DNA of 43,298 bases. Source: Rhodobacterales bacterium 32-67-9. Lineage in GTDB: Bacteria > Pseudomonadota > Alphaproteobacteria > Rhodobacterales > Rhodobacteraceae. Shown in pieces: positions 1 through 8,666 of the stretch. The position numbers were made by a program, and so were the translations under genes. The number at the start of each line of letters is the position of its first letter. Position 1 is the stretch's first letter. The DNA lies in the NCBI GenBank assembly GCA_002280515.1, contig NCEA01000042.1:1-43298 (forward strand). Direction: 5' to 3'. A model generated the notes under the pieces. It did not search any database. It saw nothing but the letters and a program-made list of their open reading frames with translations, and was not told the origin of the DNA.

Positions 1-67
1 TCATCAGCCTGCCCGTCGTGGCGCGCTGATCAAGCAGGCCCGCGCCCGAAATGGCGGCGATCTTCAT
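1..67 (-). CDS. Possible 5' end of an unidentified gene running off the left edge
   Basis: On the minus strand an ATG at 67 opens a frame that stays open to the window edge, giving MKIAAISGAGLLDQRATTGR and two more residues. An in-frame TAG lies 9 bases upstream of this ATG, so it would be the first possible start. No clear Shine-Dalgarno sequence precedes it. The fragment is too short to assign to a family, and it could be a chance frame. If real, it would be transcribed divergently from rimP. Confidence 0.3.
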   Translation of the reverse strand, partial: MKIAAISGAGLLDQRATTGRLM

Positions 68-131
68 GGCCAGCTACACCACGCCGTGGGACACGATCCC
101 TGACCCCGCGACAGGGCGGTTCACTCTGTCC

Positions 132-160
132 TTGCAGACTCGTCCGCCTTCGCCTATATC
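132..160 (+). promoter_or_regulatory. Candidate sigma-70 type promoter for the rimP-infB operon
   Basis: TTGCAG (132-137) and TATATC (155-160) are separated by 17 bases, a good housekeeping promoter geometry. Transcription would start near 167, about 100 bases before the rimP ATG. A terminator-like hairpin lies between the predicted start and rimP. Assigned by pattern only. Confidence 0.5.
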
Positions 161-214
161 CGCCTCAACAGCGCGGCTACGGGGTCCAAACTCGCAGCCC
201 ACCGGGAAAGATCG

Positions 215-237
215 ACGGGCCGCTGAGCCCGTTTTTT
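215..237 (+). terminator. Terminator-like hairpin ahead of rimP
   Basis: ACGGGC (215-220) pairs with GCCCGT (227-232) around a 6-base loop and is followed by six T residues. It looks like an intrinsic terminator. It lies about 50 bases after the predicted transcription start and 32 bases before rimP, so it could act as an attenuator, end a short RNA, or end transcription from further upstream. Confidence 0.6.
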
Positions 238-268
238 GTTGCCCGAAGACCAGATTGACCGAAAGCCC

Positions 269-838
269 ATGACCGAACTTATCGCGAAAACCGCCATCGA
301 CCGGCGTCTGGCCGAAATCGTGACCCCGACCATCGAAGGTCTCGGGTTCGAACTGGTGCGCATTCGTCTGATGGGCGGTCTATACAAGACCCTGCAGATC
401 ATGGCCGACCGGCCCGAGGGCGGGATCGACGTCGAGGATTGCGGCAAGATCTCGGTTGCGGTCTCGGCCATTCTCGATGTCGAGGATCCGATCGAGGATC
501 AGTATACGCTCGAAGTGTCGTCGCCCGGGATCGACCGGCCGTTGACGCGACTGAAGGATTTCGATGTCTGGGAAGGCCATGAGGCCAAGATCGAGACGTC
601 CGAGATGATCGACGGCCGCAAGCGCTTCAAGGGCAAGCTGGCCGGTACCGAGGGCGACGAGGTGCTGATCGAGATCGAGGAAGGCACCATTGGTCTCAAG
701 TTCGACTGGCTTTCCGACGCGAAGCTGGTTCTCACCGACGAGCTGATCACCGAAATGCTGCGGCAGAAGAAGGCCACCGACAAGGTCGACGAAGCCGCAT
801 TCGACGATATTGAAGAAGACACTTCCGAGGAGGAATGA
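269..838 (+). CDS. rimP: Ribosome maturation factor RimP
   Basis: A 189-residue cytoplasmic protein needed for maturation of the 30S ribosomal subunit. The N-terminal half has the family pattern, including GFELVRIRL and a later [11 protein letters not shown] segment around residues 85-100. The C-terminal SH3-like half carries [12 protein letters not shown], and the protein ends in an acidic tail. I chose the ATG at 269 (MTELIAKT) rather than an earlier in-frame start at 236, because only the 269 start fits the family length; the earlier one falls in the terminator T-run. The TGA is directly followed by the nusA ATG, and rimP-nusA-ylxR-infB is a conserved order, so these are one operon. Confidence 0.95.
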   Translation: MTELIAKTAIDRRLAEIVTPTIEGLGFELVRIRLMGGLYKTLQIMADRPEGGIDVEDCGKISVAVSAILDVEDPIEDQYTLEVSSPGIDRPLTRLKDFDVWEGHEAKIETSEMIDGRKRFKGKLAGTEGDEVLIEIEEGTIGLKFDWLSDAKLVLTDELITEMLRQKKATDKVDEAAFDDIEEDTSEEE

Positions 839-2312
839 ATGGCGATTACCTCTGCCAACCAGCTGGAGCTTCTGCAAACGGCCGAGGCCGTCGCGCGGGA
901 AAAGATGATAGACCCCGTGCTGGTCATCGAAGCGATGGAGGAGAGCCTCGCCCGCGCCGCGAAGTCGCGCTACGGGTCCGAGATGGACATCCGTGTGTCC
1001 ATTGACCGCAAGACCGGCAAGGCGACCTTCACCCGGGTGCGCACGGTGGTCGAGGACGATCTGCTGGAGAACTACCAGGCGGAGCTGACGGTCGCGCAGG
1101 CCAAGCAGTATCTCGACGATCCCAAGGTCGGCGATACTATCGTTGACGAGGTTCCGCCGGTCGATCTGGGCCGCATCGCCGCGCAGTCCGCGAAGCAGGT
1201 CATCCTGCAAAAGGTCCGCGAAGCCGAGCGCGACCGCCAGTTCGAGGAATTCAAGGACCGCAAGGGCACGATCATCAACGGCGTGGTCAAGCGCGAGGAA
1301 TACGGCAACATCATCGTCGATATCGGCCGCGGCGAGGCGATCCTGCGCCGGAACGAGAAGATCGGCCGCGAAAGCTATCGCCCGAACGACCGCATCCGCT
1401 GCTACATCAAGGACGTGCGGCGCGAGGCGCGCGGCCCGCAGGTGTTCCTGTCCCGGACCGACCCGCAGTTCATGGCGGAGCTGTTCAAGATGGAAGTGCC
1501 GGAGATCTACGACGGCATCATCGAGATCAAGGCCGTCGCCCGTGACCCGGGCTCCCGCGCCAAGATTGCTGTCATCAGCTACGACAACTCCATCGATCCT
1601 GTCGGCGCTTGCGTTGGTATGCGCGGTTCCCGCGTGCAGGCCGTGGTGAACGAACTGCAGGGCGAAAAGATCGACATCATCCCGTGGAACCAGGATCAGG
1701 CGACGTTCCTGGTGAACGCCCTCCAACCTGCCGAGGTCTCCAAGGTCGTGATCGACGAAGAGCCGGCAGGCGGAATTCGCCGAGCGCACCAAGCTCTTCA
1801 TGGACAACCTCGATCTCGACGAGTTCTTCGCCCAGCTTCTTGTCTCCGAAGGCTTCACCAATCTCGAAGAGGTGGCCTATGTCGATCTTGACGAGCTTCT
1901 GAGCATCGAGGGCGTCGACGATGCGACGGCCTCGGAGCTTCAGGCGCGGGCCCGCGACGTGATCGAGGAGCAGAACCGCAAGGCGCTGGAAAACGCCCGG
2001 GCGCTGGGCGTCGAGGACAGCCTCGTCGGGTTCGAGGGGCTGACGCCCCAGATGCTCGAAGCTCTGGCGCAGGACGGCGTGAAGACGCTCGAGGATTTCG
2101 CCACCTGTGCCGACTGGGAGCTGGCCGGTGGCTGGACCACGGTCAACGGCCAGCGGGTCAAGGATGACGGCATCCTCGAAAAATTCGACATGAGCCTTGA
2201 GGAGGCGCAGCACCTCGTCATGACCGCGCGGATCCAGCTTGGCTGGGTCGATCCGGCGGAACTTGAGGCCGAGGCCGAAGACGGCGCCGAAGATGAGGAG
2301 GCCGAGGCCTGA
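839..2312 (+). pseudogene. nusA: Transcription factor NusA, interrupted by an internal deletion and frameshift
   Basis: NusA binds RNA polymerase and controls pausing, termination and antitermination. The first frame (839 to about 1763) encodes the N-terminal polymerase-binding domain, an S1 domain (about residues 137-200) and KH1 with its GMRG loop at 260-263. It then reads VVIDEEP and leaves the family; the frame ends at 1891. The family sequence resumes in another frame from about 1764 (RQAEFAERTKLF) and runs to the TGA at 2310-2312, including both acidic C-terminal repeats. About 45 residues are missing between the pieces, covering most of KH2 with its IGRRGQN loop. Both pieces total about 490 residues, against roughly 535 in relatives. 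A start at 1800 (MDNLDLDEFF) could in principle express the C-terminal part. NusA is usually essential, so an assembly error is quite possible. Confidence 0.85.
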
Positions 2313-2335
2313 TATGGGCCTCGGAGGGGACGCAT

Positions 2336-2965
2336 ATGACCCGAGGGGGACGCGACAAGGACAAGGATGAGCCCGAGCGGCGCTGCATCGTCACGGGTGA
2401 CGTGCAGCCCAAGGCGGGGCTCGTCCGCTTTGTCGTCGGCCCCGAGGGTCAGGTCGTCCCCGACCTTGCCGAAAAGCTGCCGGGTCGCGGCATCTGGGTG
2501 ACGGCCGACCGCGCAGCGATCGAGAAGGCGGCGAAGAAGGGTCTGTTCTCGCGGGCCGCGAAGGCGCCGGTGACGATGCCGGTTGGTCTGGCGGATATCG
2601 TCGAGGCGGGGCTGGCGCGGCGCGTCGTCGACCATATCTCTCTCGCCCGCAAGGCCGGCCTCGCCGTCGCGGGGTTCGAGAAGGTCAAGGGCTGGCTCGC
2701 CGACGGCAAGGCGCGGGTCCTGTTCCAGGCCTCCGACGGATCGGAGCGCGGCAAGGGCAAACTCTGGACCCCTGAAGGGGGGCGCTGGTTCGGGTGTCTC
2801 ACGGCAGCCGAGCTCGGTCTGGCCTTTGGGCGAGATAGTGTGGTACATGGCGCGCTTGCGGCTGGTGGACTCTCCAAGCGTGTTGTAGAGGAAGCTGCGA
2901 AGCTTACGGGCTTGCGGAAGAATGACGGCGGGACGGCCGCCGGGAAGGATGCGAAGTCGGCATGA
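2336..2965 (+). CDS. ylxR: YlxR-family (DUF448) RNA-binding protein with L7Ae-like C-terminal half
   Basis: A 209-residue protein. Residues about 14-90 match the YlxR/DUF448 domain: [18 protein letters not shown], then the conserved PGRGIWV turn. The second half (about 95-190) resembles the L7Ae-like RNA-binding domain fused to YlxR in alphaproteobacteria, with [14 protein letters not shown] and [15 protein letters not shown]. Such proteins bind RNA; YlxR (RnpM) is reported to modulate RNase P in some Gram-positive bacteria, but the role here is not established. A GGAGGGG ribosome site precedes the ATG. The stop overlaps the infB start (ATGA, 2962-2965), consistent with translational coupling in the nusA-infB operon. 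Confidence 0.9.
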   Translation: MTRGGRDKDKDEPERRCIVTGDVQPKAGLVRFVVGPEGQVVPDLAEKLPGRGIWVTADRAAIEKAAKKGLFSRAAKAPVTMPVGLADIVEAGLARRVVDHISLARKAGLAVAGFEKVKGWLADGKARVLFQASDGSERGKGKLWTPEGGRWFGCLTAAELGLAFGRDSVVHGALAAGGLSKRVVEEAAKLTGLRKNDGGTAAGKDAKSA

Positions 2966-5415
2966 ACGATACAGACGGTAAGAAACCCCTCGGCCTCGGT
3001 GGCGGGCGTTCCGGTCAGGTGAAGCAGAGCTTCAGCCATGGCCGCACGAAAAGCGTCGTCGTCGAGACGAAGCGCAAGCGTGTCGTCGTACCGAAGCCCG
3101 GCGGAGCGCCGGCAGCCGCTGGCGGTGGTGCCGCGAGCCGGGGTGATCCGTCGCGCCGTCCTGCAGGGATTTCCGATGCCGAGATGGAGCGCCGGCTCAA
3201 GGCGCTTCAGGCCGCGAAAGCGCGCGAGGTCGAGGAGGCCGCGACGCGTGCCGCCGATGAACGCCAGCGCGAGGAAGAGCGCGAGCGTCGCCGCGCCGAG
3301 ATCGAGGCCAAGGAACGCGAGGACCGTGAGCGCGAGGAAGCGCTGAAGGCCAAGGCCGACGAAGACGCGCGCCGCGCCGAAGAGGCCGAGGCTCGCGCCG
3401 CCCGCAAGGAAGATTTCAAGAAGCCGGTTGCGCCGGCCGCGGCCGCGCCGGCCGATCCGGCCGCCGCCGAGGCCGCGGCGTCCCGCGCCGAGACGAAAGG
3501 CGTCTCCACGGCCGGCCCGCGCAAGACCGACCGCGAGCGCGACGACCGTGGCGCCGACCGCGATCGCGGCAGCAAGGGCAGTCGCGACGAGGGCCGCCGC
3601 TCCGGCAAGCTGACGCTGACCGAGGCGCTGTCGGGCGGTGGCGGGCGCGAGCGCTCGATGGCCGCTATGAAGCGCAAGCAGGAACGGGCGCGGCAAAAGG
3701 CATTGGGGCTGAATGTCCGGGCCGAAAAGCAGGTGCGCGATGTGCAGCTGCCAGAGACGATCGTCGTCCAGGAGCTTGCCAACCGGATGGCCGAACGTGC
3801 CGCCGACGTGGTCAAGGCGCTGATGAAGATGGGCATGATGGTCAACATGAACCAGACCATCGACGCTGACACCGCCGAACTCATCATCGAGGAATTCGGC
3901 CACAAGGTGCCGATCATCACGATCATGGGCCATGTCGACCACGGCAAGACCTCGCTTCTCGACGCGATCCGCAAGACGAACGTCGTCTCGGGTGAAGCGG
4001 GCGGCATCACCCAGCATATCGGCGCCTATCAGGTGACGACGGAATCGGGGGCGGTCCTGACCTTCCTCGACACGCCGGGTCACGCTGCCTTCACGTCGAT
4101 GCGGGCGCGCGGCGCGCAGGTGACGGACATTGTGGTCCTCGTCGTCGCCGCCGACGACGCCGTCATGCCGCAGACGGTCGAGGCGATCAATCACGCCAAG
4201 GCCGCCAAGGTGCCGATGATCGTCGCCATCAACAAGTGCGACAAGCCGTCCGCCAATCCGCAGAAGGTGCGGACCGACCTTCTGCAGCACGAGGTCGTCG
4301 TCGAGGCGATGTCGGGCGAGGTTCAGGATGTCGAGGTGTCGGCGGTGACCGGCAAGGGGCTCGACGATCTGCTCGAAGCGATCGCGCTTCAGGCCGAGAT
4401 TCTCGAACTCAAGGCGAACCCCGGGCGGGCGGCCTCTGGCGCCGTGATCGAGGCGAAGCTCGACGTGGGTCGCGGGCCGGTCGCGACGGTTCTGGTTCAG
4501 AACGGCACGCTGCGCCAGGGCGACATCTTCGTCGTGGGCGAGCAGTGGGGCAAGGTCCGCGCGCTGATCAACGATCAGGGCGAGCGGGTCGCCGAGGCCG
4601 GACCGTCTGTTCCCGTCGAGGTTCTGGGCCTCAACGGCACGCCAGAGGCCGGCGATGTTCTCAACGTCGTCGAAACTGAATCGCAGGCGCGCGAGATCGC
4701 CGACTACCGCGAGAAGGCGGCGAAGGACAAGCGCGCGGCTGCCGGTGCGGCGACGACGCTGGAACAGCTGATGGCCAAGGCCAAGGAAGACAAGGATATC
4801 GCCGAACTGCCGATCGTGGTGAAGGCCGATGTGCAGGGCTCTGCCGAGGCGATTGTTCAGGCTATGGAAAAAATCGGTAACGACGAAGTGCGTGTCCGGG
4901 TCTTGCACTACGGCGTCGGCGCGATCACCGAATCGGATATCGGCCTGGCCGAAGCCTCCGGATCGCCGGTCATCGGGTTCAATGTTCGGGCAAACGCGCC
5001 CGCCCGCGCCGCGGCGAACCAGAAGGGTGTCGAGATCCGCTACTACTCGGTCATCTACGATCTGGTCGACGACGTGAAGGCGGCCGCCTCGGGTCTCTTG
5101 AAGGCCGAGGTGCGCGAGACCTTCATCGGCTATGCCGAGATCAAGGAAGTCTTCAAGGTGTCCGGCGTCGGCAAGGTTGCAGGCTGCCTTGTGACCGAAG
5201 GCGTTGCACGTCGCTCCGCCGGTGTCCGCCTGCTTCGCGACAACGTCGTGATCCACGAGGGGACGCTGAAAACCCTCAAGAGATTCAAGGACGAAGTTAA
5301 AGAGGTCCAGTCCGGTCAGGAATGCGGCATGGCGTTCGAGAACTACGAGGATATCCGCCCCGGCGATGTCATCGAGATCTTCGAGCGCGAGGAAGTCGAA
5401 CGCCAGCTGACATGA
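2962..5415 (+). CDS. infB: Translation initiation factor IF-2
   Basis: An 817-residue GTPase that brings initiator tRNA to the 30S subunit. The N-terminus has the alphaproteobacterial pattern ([18 protein letters not shown]). A long charged region rich in Arg, Glu and Ala (about 70-250) follows. The G domain has GHVDHGKT near residue 323, DTPGH near 370 and NKCD near 423. Domains II-IV follow, including the [14 protein letters not shown] segment and a C-terminal [16 protein letters not shown]. Length and motifs are complete. It is the last gene of the rimP operon: its ATG overlaps the ylxR stop, and a strong hairpin terminator begins 4 bases after its stop. Confidence 0.97.
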   Translation: MNDTDGKKPLGLGGGRSGQVKQSFSHGRTKSVVVETKRKRVVVPKPGGAPAAAGGGAASRGDPSRRPAGISDAEMERRLKALQAAKAREVEEAATRAADERQREEERERRRAEIEAKEREDREREEALKAKADEDARRAEEAEARAARKEDFKKPVAPAAAAPADPAAAEAAASRAETKGVSTAGPRKTDRERDDRGADRDRGSKGSRDEGRRSGKLTLTEALSGGGGRERSMAAMKRKQERARQKALGLNVRAEKQVRDVQLPETIVVQELANRMAERAADVVKALMKMGMMVNMNQTIDADTAELIIEEFGHKVPIITIMGHVDHGKTSLLDAIRKTNVVSGEAGGITQHIGAYQVTTESGAVLTFLDTPGHAAFTSMRARGAQVTDIVVLVVAADDAVMPQTVEAINHAKAAKVPMIVAINKCDKPSANPQKVRTDLLQHEVVVEAMSGEVQDVEVSAVTGKGLDDLLEAIALQAEILELKANPGRAASGAVIEAKLDVGRGPVATVLVQNGTLRQGDIFVVGEQWGKVRALINDQGERVAEAGPSVPVEVLGLNGTPEAGDVLNVVETESQAREIADYREKAAKDKRAAAGAATTLEQLMAKAKEDKDIAELPIVVKADVQGSAEAIVQAMEKIGNDEVRVRVLHYGVGAITESDIGLAEASGSPVIGFNVRANAPARAAANQKGVEIRYYSVIYDLVDDVKAAASGLLKAEVRETFIGYAEIKEVFKVSGVGKVAGCLVTEGVARRSAGVRLLRDNVVIHEGTLKTLKRFKDEVKEVQSGQECGMAFENYEDIRPGDVIEIFEREEVERQLT

Positions 5416-5418
5416 AAA

Positions 5419-5444
5419 GCGGGGCGCCGAAGCGCCCCGCATTT
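5419..5444 (+). terminator. Intrinsic terminator of the rimP-infB operon
   Basis: A 9-bp GC-rich stem, GCGGGGCGC (5419-5427) with GCGCCCCGC (5432-5440), around a CGAA tetraloop and followed by ATTT. It begins 4 bases after the infB stop. Confidence 0.8.
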
Positions 5445-5460
5445 CGTGTCCGGAAATGAA

Positions 5461-5487
5461 AGGGCCGCCTGCTGATCAGGCGGCCTT
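5461..5487 (-). terminator. Hairpin overlapping the 3' end of the small minus-strand gene
   Basis: GGCCGCCT (5463-5470) pairs with AGGCGGCC (5478-5485) around a 7-base loop. On the minus strand CTTTCATTT follows, a weak T tract. The stop codon of the 45-residue gene lies inside the structure, so the hairpin probably ends that transcript, and it may also block read-through from infB. Confidence 0.6.
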
Positions 5488-5613
5488 CTTCATGACGGGA
5501 TAGCCCTCGAACAGGAGCTTTCCGACCCGGACGAGTATCATTCCGTTGTCGAGCTGACGTTCGAACGTGCCCTGAACCGAGACACAACTTCCAAGAGTGA
5601 TGGTACGCAGCAT
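5476..5613 (-). CDS. 45-residue small protein of unknown function
   Basis: The reading frame begins MLRTITLGSCVSVQG and ends GYPVMKKAA. A strong ribosome site, GGGGGAG, lies 8 bases before the ATG, and the TGA sits in a terminator-like hairpin, so start and end are both well marked. The middle (TFERQLDNGMILVRVGKLLFEGYPV) suggests a small beta-rich fold of the kind that carries a short substitution-tolerant strand pattern; there is no signal peptide or membrane segment. I do not recognise a functional family. It stands alone, convergent with infB, with its own AT-rich upstream region (5614-5791). Its gene architecture makes it likely to be expressed. Confidence 0.7.
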   Translation of the reverse strand: MLRTITLGSCVSVQGTFERQLDNGMILVRVGKLLFEGYPVMKKAA

Positions 5614-5791
5614 CGCTTGAACTCCCCCAACTGCGGGCTGCTTTTGATTCTAGCTGACACTCATTAACTGAAGGCAAATGAAACTGCCTTAAATTTGACA
5701 CAGTCGGAATCGTTTGGAAACAATTAACACGACCGAATCAAGTTTCGGCAATTTGCCGCCACATCCTATAGATGTAAAATCGGCGAAAATT
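5614..5791 (-). promoter_or_regulatory. AT-rich upstream region of the small gene, with two short dyads
   Basis: This 178-base stretch between the mutT stop and the small gene is clearly more AT-rich than its surroundings and holds no gene that I can support. It has two short dyads: AAGGCA (5671-5676) with TGCCTT (5685-5690), and CGGCAA-T-TTGCCG (5746-5758). On the minus strand a weak promoter, TTGCCT and TAGAAT with a 19-base spacer, lies just before the ribosome site. Whether the dyads are operators is unknown. Confidence 0.35.
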
Positions 5792-6190
5792 CTAGAGCAA
5801 ATCGCGCAAAACGGGAATTAGCGGCAGATCTGCGGGGGGCATCGGGTAGTCCCGCAGGTTCTTCGCCCGAACCCAGGCCAGCTCCTGCCCTTCGCGCGCG
5901 TGGGGTTGTCCCTGCCAGCGTCGGCAGGCGAACAGCGGCATCAGAAGGTGGAAATCGTCATAGGCATGGCTGGCAAACGTCAGTGGCGCGAGACAGCTTT
6001 TCCAGGTGTCGATCCCCAGTTCCTCGTGCAACTCGCGGATCAACGCGGCTTCCGGCGTCTCTCCCGGCTCAACCTTGCCGCCGGGAAACTCCCAAAGGCC
6101 CGCCAGCGACTTGCCTTCGGGCCGGCGGGCGAGCAGGACGCGCCCGTCGGCGTCGATCAGCGCGACCGCAGAGACCAGAACCGTCTTCAA
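5792..6190 (-). CDS. mutT: NUDIX hydrolase, MutT-type 8-oxo-dGTP diphosphatase
   Basis: A 132-residue protein that removes oxidised dGTP from the nucleotide pool. The NUDIX box is intact: it opens [14 protein letters not shown] and closes RELHEELGI (about residues 37-59). [20 protein letters not shown] later in the protein matches the MutT specificity region. The start is a TTG at 6190, not ATG, and it overlaps the argJ stop (TTGA); coupling to argJ translation would explain the lack of a good separate ribosome site. It is the last gene of ppiC-argJ-mutT, an order I recall from Rhodobacterales genomes. Confidence 0.92.
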   Translation of the reverse strand: MKTVLVSAVALIDADGRVLLARRPEGKSLAGLWEFPGGKVEPGETPEAALIRELHEELGIDTWKSCLAPLTFASHAYDDFHLLMPLFACRRWQGQPHAREGQELAWVRAKNLRDYPMPPADLPLIPVLRDLL

Positions 6191-7608
6191 GACCGGTAGT
6201 CGGCGTTGATGTCGATGTAGCGATGCGTGAGATCGCAGGTCCAGACACTGGTCGCCGCCTTGCCAAGGCCGAGATCGACAGTGATCTTCAACTCGTCGTT
6301 CTTCATGTAGGCCGCCGCCGCCTCCTCGCTGTAGGAGGGGCTGCGCCAGCCCTTCTCGGCCAGCGTCAGATCGCCGAAGCGGATCGACATAGTGTCGCGG
6401 TCGGCCCGCGCGCCAGACTTGCCGACCGCCATGACGATGCGGCCCCAGTTCGGGTCCTCGCCGGCGATGGCGGTCTTGACCAGCGGCGAGTTGGCGATCG
6501 CCATCGCGGCGCGCCGGGCATCGGCGGCATCGGCGGCGCCTTCGACCCGGACCTCGACGAGTTTCGTCGCCCCCTCACCGTCGCGGACAACTTGGTGGGC
6601 GAGATCCATCATCACCCCACGCAGCGCTGCCTCGAACGCCTTCGCGACCTTGCCGCGCAGATCGCCGATCGGGGCGGCCTTCGACTTGCCCGTGGCAGCG
6701 ACGATCAGCGCGTCGGAGGTCGAGGTGTCGCTGTCCACCGTGATCGCGTTGAACGTGTCGCCGACCTGGCGCGAGACGACCTTTTGCAGGGCTGCCGGGG
6801 CGATGGTGGCATCGGTGAAGATGTAGACCAGCATCGTCGCCATGTCCGGCGCGATCATGCCGGACCCCTTGGCGATGCCAGCAATCTTGATCTTGCCGCC
6901 CTCGCCGTCAATGACTGCGGCAGCACCCTTCGGGAACGTATCGGTCGTCATGATCGCACGTGCCGCCAACTCGATCGCGTCTTCGGAAAGCGCAGCCTTC
7001 AGATCGTCGATCTTAGCCACGATCCGCTCGTGCGGCAGCGGTTCGCCGATGACCCCGGTGGACGAGGAAAAGACCCGGCCCGACGGAATACCAAGCGCCT
7101 TTGCGGCGCTGCCGGTCACGGCATCGACCGACTCCTGCCCGAGCTTGCCGGTGAAGGCATTGGCGTTGCCGGAATTGACCACGATGGCCGCGCCGTCCCT
7201 GACGCCGGGCCGCTGCTTCAGCTTCGCCTCGCAGTCCAGCACGCAGGCGGCGCGGGTGGCCGACGTGGTGAACGCCCCGGCGATGGCGGTCCCCGGCACG
7301 AGCCGGACAAGCATCACATCCTTGCGCCCGGCATAGCGCACGCCGGCCTCGATGGCGGCGAACTCGGCGCCGGCGATGCGCGGCAGTGCCGGAAACCCGC
7401 CCTTCGGTGCCAGCGGCGAGACCGGATTGAGCTTCTTCTTGACCCCGGCCGCAACCTTGTCGGCGGCCTCACCCACGGCGTCCGCGACGGCTTCGATCCG
7501 CTCCTCGACCACCGGAAAGACCTCGTCCTCAAGTTTCTTGCGAAGCTTCCTGACCTTTTCCTTCAGCTTCTTCGCCTCGTCCTTCCAGTCAGACTTGCGC
7601 TTTGCCAT
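6187..7608 (-). CDS. argJ: Bifunctional glutamate N-acetyltransferase ArgJ with an unusual N-terminal extension
   Basis: ArgJ transfers acetyl groups from N-acetylornithine to glutamate, and usually also acetylates glutamate with acetyl-CoA, in arginine synthesis. The core starts near residue 63 ([14 protein letters not shown]) and is complete. Self-cleavage should occur before Thr258 in PDMATML, which would separate the alpha and beta chains; the C-terminus reads [10 protein letters not shown]. The protein has 473 residues, about 60 more than usual. The extra part (1-62) is rich in Lys and Glu ([20 protein letters not shown]) and should form a charged helix or coiled coil. The ATG at 7608 has a strong GGAGGA site and no start codon exists at the usual core boundary, so the extension is probably translated. 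Downstream mutT overlaps by 4 bases. Confidence 0.93.
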   Translation of the reverse strand: MAKRKSDWKDEAKKLKEKVRKLRKKLEDEVFPVVEERIEAVADAVGEAADKVAAGVKKKLNPVSPLAPKGGFPALPRIAGAEFAAIEAGVRYAGRKDVMLVRLVPGTAIAGAFTTSATRAACVLDCEAKLKQRPGVRDGAAIVVNSGNANAFTGKLGQESVDAVTGSAAKALGIPSGRVFSSSTGVIGEPLPHERIVAKIDDLKAALSEDAIELAARAIMTTDTFPKGAAAVIDGEGGKIKIAGIAKGSGMIAPDMATMLVYIFTDATIAPAALQKVVSRQVGDTFNAITVDSDTSTSDALIVAATGKSKAAPIGDLRGKVAKAFEAALRGVMMDLAHQVVRDGEGATKLVEVRVEGAADAADARRAAMAIANSPLVKTAIAGEDPNWGRIVMAVGKSGARADRDTMSIRFGDLTLAEKGWRSPSYSEEAAAAYMKNDELKITVDLGLGKAATSVWTCDLTHRYIDINADYRS

Positions 7609-7636
7609 GGGCCGTTCCTCCTTCGGGTGGGGGAAT

Positions 7637-8479
7637 TCAGTTGTCGATCAGACTGGAGTTCTTGAGGATCGCGGGGTCGATTCCGTCCGCCATCTTCTCG
7701 ATCTTCGCCGCCTCGGTCAATTCGGTGACCTTCGCTTCGACCGCCTTGCCTTGCAGTTCGCCGGCAAGTTCCTCGCGCACGTCCTCGATCTTCGGCGCCG
7801 CGGCATTGCGGACCTCGTTGAGCTTGATGATGTGCCAGCCGAACTGGGTCTGAACCGGGTCGGAAACCTGACCCGGCTCCATCTTGATCACCGCGTCTTC
7901 GAAGGGCTTGACCATCATGCCGACGCCGAACCAGCCAAGATCGCCGCCGTTCGGCCCGGACGGACCGGTGGATTTTTCCTTGGCGAGCGCCGTGAAATCG
8001 GCGCCGCCGTCGATCTCGGCCTTGAGCGCCTTCGCCTCCTCCTCGGTCTCGACGAGGATATGGGCGGCGTTGTATTCCTTGCCGGGCTCGGTCGCCGAAT
8101 ACCGCTCGTTGAACAATGCCTCGACCGCTTCGTCGGTGACGGCGGCCTTCGCGGCATCATCCAGAACCACACCGGCGAGATAGCCGCGTCGCTGGTTGTC
8201 GAGCGTCAGCGTGTTGCGCTTCGTCAGCTTGTCGGCAATCACGTCCGACAGGGCGACCTGCTGGATGATCTGGTCTAGGATCCCGTCGAACAGGGTCTTG
8301 TCGTCTAGCTGGAGATATTGCGCCGGCAGGCTGTCGCGCATCGCAATCATGTGACCGAGAGTGATATCGGCGCCGTTGACGGTCGCGACGACTGTATCCG
8401 CGGTCGGATCGGCGGCGCGGGCGGTGCCGGCGACGGCAAAGGCCAGCACGGCGGCGCAGAAAAAGGCGGATTTCAGCAT
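7637..8479 (-). CDS. Periplasmic PpiC/parvulin-type peptidyl-prolyl cis-trans isomerase
   Basis: A 280-residue exported folding factor. It opens with a signal peptide (MLKSAFFCAAVLAFAVAGTARA, cleaved near residue 22, just before ADPTAD). An N-terminal SurA/PrsA-like chaperone region follows. The parvulin domain spans about 133-225, with AAHILVETEEEAKAL, the GGDLGWFG turn and TQFGWHIIKL. GGGAG precedes the ATG. It is followed by argJ after 28 bases and is divergent from secA, which fits a role on proteins that SecA exports. Exact substrates cannot be told from sequence. Confidence 0.9.
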   Translation of the reverse strand: MLKSAFFCAAVLAFAVAGTARAADPTADTVVATVNGADITLGHMIAMRDSLPAQYLQLDDKTLFDGILDQIIQQVALSDVIADKLTKRNTLTLDNQRRGYLAGVVLDDAAKAAVTDEAVEALFNERYSATEPGKEYNAAHILVETEEEAKALKAEIDGGADFTALAKEKSTGPSGPNGGDLGWFGVGMMVKPFEDAVIKMEPGQVSDPVQTQFGWHIIKLNEVRNAAAPKIEDVREELAGELQGKAVEAKVTELTEAAKIEKMADGIDPAILKNSSLIDN

Positions 8480-8517
8480 GGTATCAACTCCCGTAGAGGC
8501 CGCGACAGGTCGCGGCG

Positions 8518-8546
8518 TTGACTATCGGACGGCATCCCCTTACATC
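8518..8546 (+). promoter_or_regulatory. Candidate sigma-70 type promoter of secA
   Basis: TTGACT (8518-8523) and TACATC (8541-8546) are 17 bases apart, in the ppiC-secA divergent region. The predicted start is about 115 bases before the secA ATG. Confidence 0.55.
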
Positions 8547-8666
8547 GCGATGGGTCCCGTGAGGGCTGAGCCGAGCCTTGTTTCGCTGCCGTTCTAGGCA
8601 TTGCGGAGAGTGGCGGCAAGGCCGCGTTTTTCACAGGCACGTCAGTGGAACCCGCGTGGAGAGAAA

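Noticed and set aside
140-240. tRNA gene upstream of rimP, as in some bacteria
   Set aside because: No cloverleaf can be drawn; the T-arm-like GGTCCAAACTC does not match TTCRANY and no acceptor stem was found.
1760-1766. Programmed ribosomal frameshift in nusA
   Set aside because: No slippery sequence is apparent and about 45 conserved residues are absent, so a shift alone would not restore the protein.
2449-5442. A 997-codon minus-strand frame opposite ylxR and infB
   Set aside because: It is the high-GC shadow of infB; the translation has no family features and infB on plus is certain.
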